Of a stretch of DNA of 7,456 bases, positions 6,528 to 7,456 are shown piece after piece (the stretch's first letter is position 1; every line of letters begins with the position of its first letter). This stretch comes from Desulfuromonadaceae bacterium GWC2_58_13 (GTDB taxonomy: Bacteria; Desulfobacterota; Desulfuromonadia; Desulfuromonadales; Trichloromonadaceae), in assembly GCA_001825565.1 (NCBI GenBank), contig MHXM01000028.1, positions 1-7,456 on the forward strand, given 5' to 3'. Under the pieces are notes generated by a model. The model ran no database searches and was not told the DNA's origin. It saw only the letters and a program-made list of their open reading frames with translations. The position numbers and the translations under genes were made by a program.

Positions 6528-7258
6528 CGGATCTTTCACCCCTGCGAACGGACGGCCGCACGGCCGGAATGCTGCGCCCGATAACCTTCGAGCGGAATTT
6601 CACCCGCTACGCCGAAGGCTCGGTGCTGGTCAGCTTCGGCGAAACCAAGGTGTTGTGCAATGCCACGGTCGAAGAAAAGGTTCCGTCGTTCATGCGTGGC
6701 GTGGGGCGGGGCTGGGTGACCGCCGAGTATGCCATGCTGCCGCGGGCGACCCACAGCCGCAGCGCCCGGGAATCGACCCGGGGCAAAGTGGGGGGGCGTA
6801 CCCACGAAATTCAGCGGCTGATCGGCCGTTCGTTGCGGGCCGTGATCGATCTCGATGCCCTCGGCGAACGGACCATTCAGATCGACTGCGACGTCATCCA
6901 GGCCGACGGCGGCACCCGCACCGCTTCCATTACCGGCGCATACCTGGCCCTGGTCGACGCCCTCCACGGGCTGGTGGCCAAGGGGCTGCTCCCGGCGGCG
7001 CCCATCAGGGAAAGCGTCGCCGCGGTCAGCGTCGGCATCGTCGACGGGAAGCCGGTTCTCGATCTCAACTACGACGAGGATTTTCGGGCCGCGGTGGACA
7101 TGAACTTCGTCATTACCGGCAACGGCCTGTTTGTTGAAGTTCAGGGGACGGCCGAAGAGGCGCCTTTTTCCCTGGCCGAACTCGACGCCCTGCGGGACCT
7201 TGCCCTCAGCGGCTGCGGCCAGTTGGCCCGGTTGCAGGCCCAGGCGCTGGAAGGATAG
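6524..7258 (+). CDS. rph: Ribonuclease PH
   Basis: A 244-residue cytoplasmic phosphorolytic 3'-to-5' exoribonuclease that trims tRNA 3' ends using inorganic phosphate, normally as a hexameric ring. The whole family pattern is present: LRTDGR at 7-12, LRPITFERNF, EGSVLVSFGETKVLCNA, WVTAEYAMLPRAT, then GGRTHEIQRLIGRSLR at 90-105, DVIQADGGTRTAS around 125-135, and LDLNYDED at 179-186 leading to VDMN. Arg92 and Arg132 match the phosphate-binding arginines of the family, both shifted by about six residues because of a short N-terminal extension. Length is normal (about 240) and the frame is intact, including across a run of seven G at 6790-6796 in the GGRT motif. It begins with GTG overlapping the amidase stop by 4 nt, which suggests coupled translation, and it is followed 3 nt later by rdgB, its frequent neighbour in many bacteria. 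Confidence 0.97.
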   Translation: MTDLSPLRTDGRTAGMLRPITFERNFTRYAEGSVLVSFGETKVLCNATVEEKVPSFMRGVGRGWVTAEYAMLPRATHSRSARESTRGKVGGRTHEIQRLIGRSLRAVIDLDALGERTIQIDCDVIQADGGTRTASITGAYLALVDALHGLVAKGLLPAAPIRESVAAVSVGIVDGKPVLDLNYDEDFRAAVDMNFVITGNGLFVEVQGTAEEAPFSLAELDALRDLALSGCGQLARLQAQALEG

Positions 7259-7261
7259 ATC

Positions 7262-7456
7262 ATGGAACTGCTGGTGGCCACCCGCAACGGCGGCAAGCTC
7301 AAGGAGATCAGGCGCCTGCTCGGCGACCTCGGAATCGAGGTCAAGGGGCTGGACACTTTTCCCGAGCTGCCGGAAGTGGAAGAAGACGGCGAAACTTTTG
7401 CCGCTAACGCCATCAAAAAAGCGGAAACCGTGGCCCGGCTGACCGGGCTGATGACC
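7262..7456 (+). CDS. rdgB: XTP/dITP pyrophosphatase, N-terminal part (runs off the window)
   Basis: Only the first 65 codons are present; the frame is open to the last base. The protein hydrolyses non-canonical purine triphosphates (dITP, XTP, ITP) to monophosphate and pyrophosphate, keeping them out of DNA and RNA. The N-terminal family motifs are clear: ATRNGGKLKEI at 6-16 (substrate/triphosphate loop), LPEVEEDGETFAANA at 36-50, including the acidic residues expected to bind Mg2+, and IKKAE straight after. GGAAGGA (7249-7255) lies 6 nt before the ATG and runs up to the rph stop, so the two genes are tightly joined. Full-length members have about 200 residues, so roughly two thirds lie beyond the window. 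Confidence 0.93.
   Translation, partial: MELLVATRNGGKLKEIRRLLGDLGIEVKGLDTFPELPEVEEDGETFAANAIKKAETVARLTGLMT

Overview
The window is a compact, GC-rich bacterial segment with seven protein genes, all on the + strand, and almost no non-coding space after position 127. No rRNA, tRNA, CRISPR array, insertion sequence or other mobile element is visible. The GC-rich codon use and the mix of genes (a TPR protein, a copper ATPase, an SLOG-like protein, a DHH phosphoesterase, a cell-wall amidase, rph and rdgB) suggest a Gram-negative of the Desulfuromonas/Geobacter type. That assignment rests on gene content and general knowledge only and is tentative.

Layout. Positions 1-127 hold a GC-rich hairpin that may end transcription of an upstream gene, an extended -10 promoter, and a 9-bp inverted repeat lying over the predicted transcription start. 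Next comes a first gene group: a 415-residue TPR protein (128-1375), a Cu+-exporting P1B ATPase (1372-3825, overlapping by ATGA), a small Rossmann-fold SLOG/TIGR00725-type protein (3865-4332) and a DHH-family phosphoesterase (4340-5371). The 70-nt gap 5372-5441 holds a near-consensus sigma-70 promoter (TTGACA, 18 nt, TATAAA). It precedes a second group: a secreted Amidase_3 N-acetylmuramoyl-L-alanine amidase (5442-6527), RNase PH (6524-7258, overlapping by GTGA) and the first 65 codons of the XTP/dITP pyrophosphatase RdgB (7262 to the window end).

How the genes relate. The first group joins copper export to a scaffold-like TPR protein, translated in a coupled way, followed by two proteins that probably act on nucleotide-type ligands. 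The second group is housekeeping: remodelling of peptidoglycan in the periplasm, then 3' tRNA trimming and nucleotide-pool cleaning by rph-rdgB, a common pair. The internal promoter lets the second group be expressed without the copper gene group. No clearly new system is evident. The least explained parts are the dyad over the first promoter, the SLOG-DHH pair with its altered motifs, and the direct repeat around the second promoter.
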